Shown: positions 6,210 to 13,368 of the stretch, piece after piece
How positions within the stretch are numbered: position 1 is the stretch's first letter
Layout of the letters: every line of letters starts with the position of its first letter
DNA from: Parcubacteria group bacterium
GTDB taxonomy: Bacteria; Patescibacteriota; Minisyncoccia; Phycocordibacterales; UBA12088
Reading direction: 5' to 3'
Assembly (NCBI GenBank): GCA_021731325.1
Contig: JAKFXP010000006.1
Location: 1 to 14,187 of the forward strand
Length of the DNA: 14,187 bases
Notes under the pieces: generated by a model
Databases searched by the model: none
The model's input: only the letters and a program-made list of their open reading frames with translations
What the model was told of the DNA's origin: nothing
Program-made: the position numbers and the translations under genes

Positions 6210-7517
6210 ATGTTTGATCTAAAAGTCATAAATAGTGTTCTTGGAGAGCTTGAGGATGAGCGCGGTATTCCACGCGATACCGTTATTGAGGCAATAAGCA
6301 CCTCACTTGCAACAGCGTACAAAAAAGAGTACGGGAAACGTGGCCAGGTGGTGCGCGCCAAGTTTGATATCAACACCGGTACCACCGAGTTTTTTCAGGT
6401 GAAATTTGTGGTGGACGATACCCGGGTATGGTTTCCCGAGACCGATGACGAGGGTGAAGAAATGCCCGTACGACCTCAGGTCGAAGGAGATGAAGTAGAG
6501 CGAGAAGAAGATGACCGGGTACGATTCGACCCTGAGAAGCATATTCGTATCGAAGATGCTCGTCGCATCAAAAAAGATTCACAGGTAGATGATGAATTAG
6601 TATTTCCTCTTGAACCACAAGAAGAGTTCGGCCGTATAGCCGCTCAAACCGCCAAACAAGTCATTATTCAAAAGATTCGCGAGGCAGAAAAAGTGAGTAT
6701 TTTGGGCGAATTTGAAGGCCGTGAAGGTGAGTTGGTGTCCGGTACGGTACAACGTATTGAACGCGGGAATATATACCTTGATCTTGGCCGTACGCAGGCC
6801 TTAATGCCGTACGATGAGCAGATTCCTGGAGAACGATTCCGTCAAGGTGAGCGCGTCCGTGCGTACCTGTATCAGGTGGAAGAAGGTCCGCGCGGTGTGG
6901 TGGTCAAGATTTCTCGTAGCCACCCCCGTTTTCTTATGAAACTCTTTGCACAAGAAGCGCCCGAGCTTGCAAGTGGTGCCATCGAGATTAAGGCCATTGC
7001 GCGTGAGCCAGGCAGTCGTTCCAAAGTTGCCGTCCATGCAACCGATGAACACATCGACCCGGTAGGAGCCTTGGTTGGTCAGCGCGGCGTACGAGTATCG
7101 ACGGTGATGAGTGAGCTCGGTGGCGAAAAGATTGATATTATCGAATGGTCACCTGAGGCAGCACACTTTATCGAAGATGCCCTCTCTCCCGCAAAAGTGC
7201 TTGAGGTGGATATAGATGAAGCAGAACACAAAGCTACGGTAGAGGTTTCAGAAGACCAACAATCACTTGCCATTGGCCGTGGAGGTCAAAATGTCCGTCT
7301 TGCTGCAAAGCTTACCGGTTGGCGCATTGATATACACTCCACCAAAACGGAGGCTCCTACAGAAGAAGTGTCTCAGCCAGAGACCCTTGATACCCCTGAG
7401 CCGGTAGAGGTAGAGGCTACGCCAGAAGTCGAAGAAATAACTGAAACAAAGGATAAAATAGGTGTCGACGATGCGGTTACCGTAGAGGAGGGTTCAAAAG
7501 AGGAAGAGGTGGTGTAG
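6210..7517 (+). CDS. nusA: Transcription elongation/termination factor NusA
   Basis: A 435-residue NusA, which binds RNA polymerase and nascent RNA and modulates pausing, termination and antitermination. Order of domains: N-terminal polymerase-binding domain (about 1-165, including the family signature TAKQVIIQKIREAEK), S1 (about 172-238, DLGRTQALMPYDEQIPGERFR), KH1 (about 245-315, GxxG as GQRG at 290-293; PVGALVGQRGVRV), KH2 (about 322-382, GRGG at 356-359 followed by QNVRLAAKLTGW). The N-domain has an extra acidic stretch of about 30 residues (around 70-110) absent from E. coli NusA. The C-terminus is an acidic tail of about 50 residues in place of the AR repeats of E. coli. Start ATG has no SD. 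Unlike many bacteria, no rimP or infB flanks it; ppa and tig follow, probably in the same transcript. Confidence 0.97.
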   Translation: MFDLKVINSVLGELEDERGIPRDTVIEAISTSLATAYKKEYGKRGQVVRAKFDINTGTTEFFQVKFVVDDTRVWFPETDDEGEEMPVRPQVEGDEVEREEDDRVRFDPEKHIRIEDARRIKKDSQVDDELVFPLEPQEEFGRIAAQTAKQVIIQKIREAEKVSILGEFEGREGELVSGTVQRIERGNIYLDLGRTQALMPYDEQIPGERFRQGERVRAYLYQVEEGPRGVVVKISRSHPRFLMKLFAQEAPELASGAIEIKAIAREPGSRSKVAVHATDEHIDPVGALVGQRGVRVSTVMSELGGEKIDIIEWSPEAAHFIEDALSPAKVLEVDIDEAEHKATVEVSEDQQSLAIGRGGQNVRLAAKLTGWRIDIHSTKTEAPTEEVSQPETLDTPEPVEVEATPEVEEITETKDKIGVDDAVTVEEGSKEEEVV

Positions 7518-7567
7518 TGTGCGAGTGCACTCATTAGCAAACAACAATTCTAACTTCACAGTGTATT

Positions 7568-8098
7568 ATGAATTTGTGGCATGACGTGACCCCAGGAAAA
7601 AAAGTCCCTGAAGAGGTAAATGTAATCATTGAGATCAATAAGGGCTCAAAGAATAAATACGAAATAGATAAAGAAACAGGGCTCATTGCGCTTGATCGCG
7701 CAATGCACAGTGCGCAGGATTACCCTTTTGATTACGGGTTTGTACCCCAGACTCTGTGGGATGATGAGGATGCGCTTGATGTGGTGGTGCTCACCACCTA
7801 CCCCCTTGCTCCCGGTATCTTAGTATCAGTGCGTCCAGTGGCCATCATGAATATGATTGATGGCGGTGATGCAGATGACAAAGTCATTGCGGTACCCGTT
7901 GACGACCCTCGCTGGGACGAGGTAAAAGACCTCGTCGATATCAACAAACACACCATCAAGGAAATGGAACACTTTTTTGCGACGTATAAAAAAATACAGA
8001 ACAAAGTCGTCGAAGTGACGGGATTTAAGGGTAAAAAAGATGCCGAAGAGGCAGTATTGCGTGGCATGAAGCTCTACACAGAAAAATTCGCCAAATAA
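7568..8098 (+). CDS. ppa: Family I inorganic pyrophosphatase
   Basis: A 176-residue soluble Mg-dependent enzyme that hydrolyses pyrophosphate and so pulls nucleotide and aminoacyl-tRNA synthesis forward. Active-site residues align with E. coli PPase at an offset of one: Glu22, Lys30, Glu32 (KYEID), Arg44, Tyr56 (YPFDYGF), Asp66/Asp68/Asp71, Asp98, Asp103, Lys105, Tyr140 and Lys141. The signature reads DEDALD, with Ala where most members have Pro; the metal-binding aspartates are intact. Length is normal for the bacterial family. It lies 50 bases after nusA and 12 before tig, with no promoter or SD visible, so it is probably read from the nusA promoter. Confidence 0.97.
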   Translation: MNLWHDVTPGKKVPEEVNVIIEINKGSKNKYEIDKETGLIALDRAMHSAQDYPFDYGFVPQTLWDDEDALDVVVLTTYPLAPGILVSVRPVAIMNMIDGGDADDKVIAVPVDDPRWDEVKDLVDINKHTIKEMEHFFATYKKIQNKVVEVTGFKGKKDAEEAVLRGMKLYTEKFAK

Positions 8099-8110
8099 AC
8101 AAACGTCTGT

Positions 8111-9238
8111 ATGTCAAATACCAACGAAATAGCCCAAAAGTCTTACGAAGGATTACTGGTAACCAATAAACCCGATTCCCTCATTGAGATTATTGCTGAA
8201 ATACCTACCGAAGTAGCGCTTATTTATCGTCATAAAGCACTCGAAAAGATTCGACGTGAAATAGAATTACCCGGCTTTCGAAAAGGTCATGTGCCTGCCG
8301 ACATGGTAGAAAAACACGTGGGCGACCAACTACTCATGGAAGAAGCGGCAGAACTCGCCATTAGTCGTGCCTATGCCGATATTGTGGTGGACAACAAGCT
8401 CGATGTCATTGGTCGCCCCGCCGTTACGGTGACTAAGCTTGCGGTGGGAAATCCAATTGGGTTTAAAATCATTAGTACGGTATATCCAGCCGTCACCTTG
8501 CCTGAGTACCGAACGCTCGCAACCAAAGAGATTGAAAAACATGACAACCCTGAGAAAGTTACCGTTGAAGAAAGTGATCTAGAAAGCGAACTGACACGTC
8601 TGCAGGGTATGTACGCAGACATGCTTAGCCAGAGTGCTTCAGATGAAATTGACGAAAAAAACGACAAAAAGGTAGAAGTGCCGGAAATAAACGATGATTT
8701 TGCGCGCATGTTGGGTGATTTTGCAGACCTACACGACCTAAAAGAAAAGATGAGAGCAAAATTATTGGTCGAAAAGAAGACAAAAGCGTATGAAATGCGG
8801 CGCCTCGCTATGATTGAGCGTATTTTGGAAAAAACAGTTGTGGAAATACCTGAACTATTTATCGAAGGTGAGCTCGACCAAATGGTGGATGGGTTCCGCG
8901 AGCGGGTAGCGCGCGCGGGGCTTGCAGTGGAGGCATACCTCAAACAGACTGAAAAAACGATCGAAGACCTTCGAAAAGAGTGGCATAGTGATGCTGAAAA
9001 GCGAGCAAAATTACAAATAGTACTCTCCGAAATTGCCAAAAAAGAGGATATTCATCCCGATGAGGACAAATTGTCCCGTGAAGTAGCTCATATTCTTGAG
9101 CATTACCCTGATGCAGAGGAGCCTGCGGTGCGTGCGTACACAAACTCTCAAATGACCAATGAACTCGTATTTGCCTCACTTGAAGGTCGTGAGCCGGTAT
9201 TTGAGGAGCATAATCATGAGGGGCACAATCACGCATAA
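8111..9238 (+). CDS. tig: Trigger factor lacking the PPIase domain
   Basis: A 375-residue ribosome-associated chaperone (E. coli: 432). The ribosome-binding domain (about 1-135) has the signature PGFRKGHVP (54-62), which docks at the exit tunnel near L23; it is about 12 residues further from the N-terminus than in E. coli. After the linker helix (VEESDLESELTRLQG, about 157) the sequence passes almost directly to VPEINDDFARMLGDF (about 195), which corresponds to the region after the FKBP-like domain in E. coli. The PPIase domain of about 90 residues is therefore missing, replaced by a charged linker. The C-terminal helical chaperone domain (about 205-345) is present. The last residues, EEHNHEGHNHA, form a His-rich tail that might bind metal. 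No SD precedes the ATG. Confidence 0.93.
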   Translation: MSNTNEIAQKSYEGLLVTNKPDSLIEIIAEIPTEVALIYRHKALEKIRREIELPGFRKGHVPADMVEKHVGDQLLMEEAAELAISRAYADIVVDNKLDVIGRPAVTVTKLAVGNPIGFKIISTVYPAVTLPEYRTLATKEIEKHDNPEKVTVEESDLESELTRLQGMYADMLSQSASDEIDEKNDKKVEVPEINDDFARMLGDFADLHDLKEKMRAKLLVEKKTKAYEMRRLAMIERILEKTVVEIPELFIEGELDQMVDGFRERVARAGLAVEAYLKQTEKTIEDLRKEWHSDAEKRAKLQIVLSEIAKKEDIHPDEDKLSREVAHILEHYPDAEEPAVRAYTNSQMTNELVFASLEGREPVFEEHNHEGHNHA

Positions 9239-9276
9239 TTCCTCGTTCGTACCAATGTGTTTTACCTCAATTCAAC

Positions 9277-9367
9277 GTATGAGTATCTAGTATGAGAATG
9301 AGTATATGCAGCAATAAGCAATCAATATTAGTATGTTCGTGCGCATACCCATACTAAATACTCATAC
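9277..9367. repeat. Imperfect 18-bp inverted repeat between tig and rpsL
   Basis: GTATGAGTATCTAGTATG (9277-9294) is complementary to 9350-9367 with one mismatch; 55 bases lie between the arms. Further TAGTATG and ATGAGTAT copies inside allow alternative pairings. It lies after tig and before the rpsL promoter. No T-run follows, so if it ends the tig transcript it is not by the usual mechanism. A remnant of a small palindromic element is another reading. Confidence 0.6.
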
Positions 9368-9378
9368 TCGCCACGCAC

Positions 9379-9407
9379 TTGCATTATTTTGCCACCCGTA
9401 GTACAGT
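9379..9407 (+). promoter_or_regulatory. Promoter of rpsL-rpsG
   Basis: TTGCAT (9379-9384), a 17-base spacer and TACAGT (9402-9407). The predicted start near 9414 gives a very short leader of about 15 bases with no SD and no hairpin. Confidence 0.7.
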
Positions 9408-9428
9408 ACTCCCACTGCGTACAGATAT

Positions 9429-9845
9429 ATGCCAACCATAAATCAACTCATACGAAAGCCCCGAAAAGATCTTGTCCGGAAGTCAAAAGTCCCGGCTCTT
9501 GCTCGTGGTTTCAATACCCTCAAGAACAAGCCTACCTACTACCCCGCTCCATTTAAGCGTGGAGTTTGTGTCAAGGTAACTACCAAGACCCCTCGTAAAC
9601 CTAACTCAGCTATCCGTAAGTACGCTCGTGTGCGTCTCTCAAATGGTATGGAAGTTTCTGCATACATTCCGGGTATTGGGCACAATCTCCAGGAGCACTC
9701 CGTCGTACTGGTGCGCGGAGGTCGCGTAAAGGACGTTAACATTCGATACACCATTGTTCGAGGTAAGCTTGATGCAACCGGTGTAGACAAGCGTCGCAAA
9801 GGTCGTTCGCTCTACGGTGCAAAAATGCCAAAGGCTGCTAAGTAA
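9429..9845 (+). CDS. rpsL: 30S ribosomal protein S12
   Basis: A 138-residue S12 of the long form seen in Bacillus (extra segment at about 26-41 before FKRGVC). S12 lies at the decoding centre and controls accuracy. Conserved blocks: MPTINQLIRK, RGVCVKV, KPNSAIRKYARVRL, YIPGIGHNLQEHSVVLVRGGRVKD. Two departures stand out. Residue 56, the first Lys of PKKPNS in most bacteria, is Arg (TPRKPNS); Lys-to-Arg here is a known streptomycin-resistance change. The usual KDLPGVRYH loop reads KDVNIRYT, one residue shorter and lacking Pro-Gly, though Lys101 and Asp102 remain. No SD before the ATG. Twelve bases separate it from rpsG. Confidence 0.98.
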   Translation: MPTINQLIRKPRKDLVRKSKVPALARGFNTLKNKPTYYPAPFKRGVCVKVTTKTPRKPNSAIRKYARVRLSNGMEVSAYIPGIGHNLQEHSVVLVRGGRVKDVNIRYTIVRGKLDATGVDKRRKGRSLYGAKMPKAAK

Positions 9846-9857
9846 TCCATTTCTGTT

Positions 9858-10328
9858 ATGCGACGACCTATCAAAAAGAAACTTCCTATTGCTGAGGATA
9901 TTAAATACAAGAACATTCGTCTTTCGAAGTTCATCAACAATATCATGCTTGATGGAAAGAAGGAGACTGCCCGCAAAGTGGTATACGATGCACTCGAACA
10001 AATCAAAAAGGCTGCTGAAGTCGAAGATCCTATTGAGGTCTTTGAGAACGCCCTCCGGAATGTCGGTCCTACGGTAGAGGTTCGTTCCCGTCGCGTCGGT
10101 GGTGCAAATTACCAGGTGCCTCGCGAGGTACGTCCTGAGCGCCGTCAGGCACTTGCAATGCGTTGGATTATCACCGCTGCTCGCGCAAAAAGCGGAGCAC
10201 CAGTGTCAAAATTCCTCGCCGACGAACTCCTTGCTGCATCTCGCAATGAAGGTACGGCGGTCAAGAAGAAGGAAGATACCCACCGTATGGCAGAAGCAAA
10301 CCGAGCCTTCGCCCACTTCGCCTGGTAA
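9858..10328 (+). CDS. rpsG: 30S ribosomal protein S7
   Basis: A 156-residue S7, the primary assembly protein of the 30S head, contacting the E-site tRNA and mRNA exit. Family blocks are clear: KFINNIMLDGKKETA, PTVEVRSRRVGGANYQVP, EVRPERRQALAMRWI, GTAVKKKEDTHRMAEANRAFAHFAW at the end. Length is typical. It is co-transcribed with rpsL and closed by an intrinsic terminator directly after the stop codon, so fusA is not in this transcript. No SD. Confidence 0.98.
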   Translation: MRRPIKKKLPIAEDIKYKNIRLSKFINNIMLDGKKETARKVVYDALEQIKKAAEVEDPIEVFENALRNVGPTVEVRSRRVGGANYQVPREVRPERRQALAMRWIITAARAKSGAPVSKFLADELLAASRNEGTAVKKKEDTHRMAEANRAFAHFAW

Positions 10329-10363
10329 CAAATATAAAACCCCGCAAAGGGGTTTTATATTTG
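10329..10363 (+). terminator. Intrinsic terminator of rpsL-rpsG
   Basis: CAAATATAAAACCCC (10329-10343) pairs perfectly with GGGGTTTTATATTTG (10349-10363) around GCAAA, directly after the rpsG stop codon. The T-rich right arm gives the U-tract. Confidence 0.9.
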
Positions 10364-10377
10364 TATGCTGCATTAAA

Positions 10378-10404
10378 AAACAGATGACGGTTTGTCATCT
10401 GTTT
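10378..10404 (-). terminator. Intrinsic terminator of the Cys-rich minus-strand gene
   Basis: AAACAGATGAC (10378-10388) pairs with GTCATCTGTTT (10394-10404). Read on the minus strand it follows the TAA at 10405-10403 and runs into T6 (A run at 10375-10380 on the plus strand). This orientation supports the minus-strand gene as real. Confidence 0.85.
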
Positions 10405-10717
10405 ATGTATCTTCCTCTGCGAAAAAACCACATATGTTATCCAGGTCACTATAGAGTAACGGTAACGCCGGTTGCCTGTGAAGATACTCCTGATATCCTT
10501 CACAGAACTGTATAGATTCAATACCTACTGCGACTTCACAGCCGTATTCCTTAGACTTGCAATGACACTGCGTGCACGCGGTGCCGACAACATAGAAATA
10601 ACTTTCAGCCCATTCTTCACCACTACACCTCCCGCCACTTAGTCGGTGGGGAAATGGATAGGCGTGACACCTACATGTTACCTGCATCCGCCGTTTCGGG
10701 CGCTTTCGTATGTTCAT
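10403..10717 (-). CDS. Cys/His-rich small protein (hypothetical)
   Basis: A 104-residue product with ten Cys. The first cluster is CRCHAYPFPHRLSGGRC (15-31) and the second is CTQCHCKSKEYGC (48-60); Cys72 and Cys96 follow. The pattern suggests one or two zinc sites or an iron-sulfur cluster. I have an impression of similar CHAYPFPHRxxGGxC proteins annotated only as hypothetical in other bacteria, but cannot name a family. Evidence that it is a true gene: GGAG seven bases before the ATG (minus strand, 10728-10725), a dedicated terminator just after the stop, and non-random conserved-looking Cys/His spacing. It sits antisense between rpsG and fusA, splitting the str cluster. Confidence 0.75.
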   Translation of the reverse strand: MNIRKRPKRRMQVTCRCHAYPFPHRLSGGRCSGEEWAESYFYVVGTACTQCHCKSKEYGCEVAVGIESIQFCEGYQEYLHRQPALPLLYSDLDNICGFFAEEDT

Positions 10718-10831
10718 GACGATTCTCCAATTTTCAACAAAAGTACATTTACCTCAATCTACCATATACTACAGGGGATACATACTATTATTTCTGTACC
10801 CGTATACATATCGCACATTCGTACGCCCCCC

Positions 10832-10860
10832 TTGAGCAAATACCACATTACCTGTATAGT
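10832..10860 (+). promoter_or_regulatory. Promoter of fusA
   Basis: TTGAGC (10832-10837), a 17-base spacer and TATAGT (10855-10860). Predicted start near 10867, about 48 bases before fusA. Confidence 0.75.
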
Positions 10861-10873
10861 GTTGGGCATTAGT

Positions 10874-10892
10874 AGCGCATGGCGCGCTTTTT
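10874..10892 (+). promoter_or_regulatory. Hairpin plus T-run in the fusA leader
   Basis: AGCGC (10874-10878) pairs with GCGCT (10884-10888), followed by T through 10892. The upstream in-frame ATG at 10879 lies in its loop. It may attenuate fusA, as with the leader hairpins of nusA and the 3959 gene. Confidence 0.45.
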
Positions 10893-10914
10893 ATTCACCG
10901 CAACCTATTATTAT

Positions 10915-13065
10915 ATGAACCGCGACTATCCACTAGAAAAAATACGTAACTTTGGCATTATTGCCCACATTGACGCAGGAAAAACCACCACGTCCGAGCG
11001 CGTACTCTTTTATACCGGTATGAGCCATAAGATTGGGGAGGTGCATGAAGGAGCAACGGTTACTGACTGGATGGATCAGGAGCGTGAACGGGGCATCACC
11101 ATTACTTCGGCTGCCATTACGTGTTTTTGGACAAAAATTGGTGAGGACCCTCTGGACCTTGCGGCAAAGACGCGCTTCAACATCATCGATACCCCGGGGC
11201 ACATTGACTTTACCGCTGAGGTACAGCGATCTATGCGTGTCTTGGATGGTGCAGTGGTGGTGTTCGATGGTGTTGCGGGAGTAGAGCCCCAGTCAGAGAC
11301 TAATTGGCGGTACGCCGACGATGCCAAGGTGCCTCGCCTCTGCTTCATCAATAAGCTCGACCGCACCGGTGCTTCATTCGAGCGGAGCTACAAGTCTATC
11401 CTCGAACGTCTCTCTAAAAAGGCAATTCGTGCACAGATTCCAATCGGTGAAGAAGAATTACATGAAGGTCAGATTGATCTCCTTACCCGCACGGTATTTT
11501 CGTACGCAGGCAAGATGGGTGAGACGGTTACCAAGTCGAACGATATTCCCGAAAACCTCAAAGCAGATGTCGAAAAGTACCGCGGAGAACTCATTGAGCG
11601 CATTGTCGAAAATGATGAAGTTATGATGAATGCGTATTTGGAAGGCAATGAGCCCCCTATCGACGAACTTAAGCGGATGTTGCGTCAAGCGATTATTGCA
11701 AACGAAATCTTCCCGGTATTTTGTGGTTCAGCACTCAAAAACCGAGGTGTACAACCCGTACTCGACGCAGTCGTTGACTACCTCCCTAGTCCCGTTGATT
11801 TGGTGCCAGTAAAAGGTATTGATCCAAACACGGAGGAGACTGTTGAGCGCAAGCCTTCGGATGAAGAGCCATTCTGCGCACTCGCGTTTAAGATTCAGAC
11901 CGACCCCTTTGTTGGTACGCTCACGTTCTTCCGTGTGTACTCCGGTACGCTCGAGGCGGGTAACTACATCTACAACTCAACCACTGGCAACAAAGAACGC
12001 GTGGGTCGTATTGTGCGCCTCCAGGCAGACAAACGTGAGGAGGTAAAGAAGGTCTTTGCAGGAGAAATTGCAGCAGCAGTCGGCCTCAAAGATACCAAGA
12101 CCTCTCACACCCTTTGCGATGAGGCACAACCTATCGTTCTTGAGCAAATCAAGTTCCCTGAGCCAGTGGTGTCGGTACGTATCGAGCCAAAAACTAAACA
12201 AGATCAAGAGAAAATGGGTCTTGCACTCCGCAAGCTTGCTGATGAAGATCCAACGTTCCGCGTACAGGGCGATGAGGAGACCAATGAGACCATTATTAGC
12301 GGTATGGGTGAGCTACACCTCGACATTTTGGTCGATCGGATGAAGCGTGAATTTAAGGTTGAAGCGGATATTGGTCGCCCTCAGGTTGCCTATCGCGAGA
12401 CCATTCAGCGCGAAGCGGATGCTGAGTGTAAATACATCAAGCAAACCGGTGGTCGCGGTCAGTATGGTCACGTTAAGATTAAGATTAAGCCACTCGAGCC
12501 TATTGCAGAGGATGCGAAGGTGTCAAAGAATACGCATCGCGAAGACCACTTTGAGTTTATCAACAACATTAAAGGAGGAGTGATTCCTCAGGAATACATC
12601 CCTGCGGTGCAGAAAGGTGTTCGTGAGGCGATGGATAGGGGAGTTGTTGCCGGCTTTAAGCTTGTGGATATTTCGGTTGAGCTCTACGATGGTTCGTTCC
12701 ACGATGTTGACTCAAGTGAAATCGCCTTTAAGATTGCGGGCAGTCAAGCATTCCAAGAGGCATCCAAAAAGGCAAATCCTGTACTTCTTGAGCCAGTCAT
12801 GCGTGTTGAGATTGTAGTTCCAGAGAAGTTCATGGGAGATATTAACGGTCACCTTTCGAGTAAGCGTGGACAGATTGAAGGTATGGAGCCACGTGGTGTC
12901 GACATGCAAACCGTGCATGCCAAGGTTCCGCTCTCGGAGATGTTTGGGTACACTACCACCCTTCGCTCTATGACCGAAGGCCGCGGTCAGATGACCATGG
13001 AGTTCGATCACTATGCGGTGGTACCACCAAATGTGGCTGAGGAGATCAAGAAAGCGAGAGGGTAG
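10915..13065 (+). CDS. fusA: Elongation factor G
   Basis: A 716-residue translational GTPase that drives tRNA-mRNA translocation and, with RRF, ribosome recycling. GTPase motifs: G1 AHIDAGKT (17-24), switch I with RERGITITSAA, G3 DTPGH (92-96), G4 NKLD (146-149), G5 GSALKN. Domains II-V follow, with ISGMGELHLDI, GGRGQYGHVKIK, the domain IV stretch YDGSFHDVDSSEIAFKIA, and the closing MTEGRGQMTMEFDHYAVVP. ATG 10915 gives MNRDYPLEKIRNFGI, matching the family start; the in-frame ATG at 10879 would add 12 hydrophobic residues and lies inside a leader hairpin, so I reject it. No SD. It has its own promoter and terminator, and no tuf follows in the window. Confidence 0.98.
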   Translation: MNRDYPLEKIRNFGIIAHIDAGKTTTSERVLFYTGMSHKIGEVHEGATVTDWMDQERERGITITSAAITCFWTKIGEDPLDLAAKTRFNIIDTPGHIDFTAEVQRSMRVLDGAVVVFDGVAGVEPQSETNWRYADDAKVPRLCFINKLDRTGASFERSYKSILERLSKKAIRAQIPIGEEELHEGQIDLLTRTVFSYAGKMGETVTKSNDIPENLKADVEKYRGELIERIVENDEVMMNAYLEGNEPPIDELKRMLRQAIIANEIFPVFCGSALKNRGVQPVLDAVVDYLPSPVDLVPVKGIDPNTEETVERKPSDEEPFCALAFKIQTDPFVGTLTFFRVYSGTLEAGNYIYNSTTGNKERVGRIVRLQADKREEVKKVFAGEIAAAVGLKDTKTSHTLCDEAQPIVLEQIKFPEPVVSVRIEPKTKQDQEKMGLALRKLADEDPTFRVQGDEETNETIISGMGELHLDILVDRMKREFKVEADIGRPQVAYRETIQREADAECKYIKQTGGRGQYGHVKIKIKPLEPIAEDAKVSKNTHREDHFEFINNIKGGVIPQEYIPAVQKGVREAMDRGVVAGFKLVDISVELYDGSFHDVDSSEIAFKIAGSQAFQEASKKANPVLLEPVMRVEIVVPEKFMGDINGHLSSKRGQIEGMEPRGVDMQTVHAKVPLSEMFGYTTTLRSMTEGRGQMTMEFDHYAVVPPNVAEEIKKARG

Positions 13066-13100
13066 AAACGAGTTGATTAGTTTAGAGTGAATAGTATTAC

Positions 13101-13130
13101 AAAACCGCCCAGGGAAACCCGGGTGGTTTT
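13101..13130 (+). terminator. Intrinsic terminator of fusA
   Basis: AAAACCGCCC (13101-13110) pairs with GGGTGGTTTT (13121-13130, one G-U). The ten-base loop can itself pair as GGG-AAA-CCC. It lies 35 bases after the fusA stop codon. Confidence 0.85.
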
Positions 13131-13142
13131 GGTACGTACGGT

Positions 13143-13285
13143 GCATTACGACACTCGTTCTCGACACAGATTTCTTGAGGCACGAGTCCTCGCCTCGCGA
13201 GGCGAGTCTCTCTGCTCGACCTTCCTCATTGGTCGGTCTGCGCAAGGCCTCAAGAAATCTGCGTCCTCGACGAGTTTCGTAACGC
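13143..13285. repeat. 143-base structured inverted-repeat element
   Basis: The 303 bases between fusA and the next gene hold, after the terminator, a large imperfect inverted repeat. Arms 13143-13181 and 13247-13285 are 39 bases each; the inner 15 bases (CAGATTTCTTGAGGC, 13167-13181, and 13247-13261) pair perfectly, and the outer parts with several mismatches. The 65-base interior contains the perfect palindrome CTCGCCTCGCGAGGCGAG (13189-13206) and a CGACC/GGTCG stem (13217-13235). It could be a structured RNA, a MITE- or REP-like element, or a DNA-binding site. I recognise no known family, and no target-site duplication is obvious. Confidence 0.7.
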
Positions 13286-13368
13286 GATTATGTGCACCCT
13301 ATTTTATCGAAAGCGTCCAGAGTTTGAGTCTAAGCACATATTTACACACAGACTGGAGGGTCGCAGTA

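Noticed and set aside
8371..9039. Long minus-strand open frame (222 codons) opposite tig
   Set aside because: It is Ser-rich, as expected from the complement of Glu/Lys/Arg-rich coding sequence, and tig is certain.
10879..10914. Earlier ATG for fusA
   Set aside because: It lies in the leader hairpin and adds 12 residues that do not fit the EF-G N-terminus; ATG 10915 does.
13143..13285. Integron attC site
   Set aside because: The length and folding fit loosely, but the ends lack the GTTRRRY / RYYYAAC core pairs and no integrase or cassette is present.
13087..13368. 94-codon N-terminal extension of the membrane protein from GTG 13087
   Set aside because: It would translate the fusA terminator and the inverted-repeat element, while a GGAGGG site marks the ATG at 13369.
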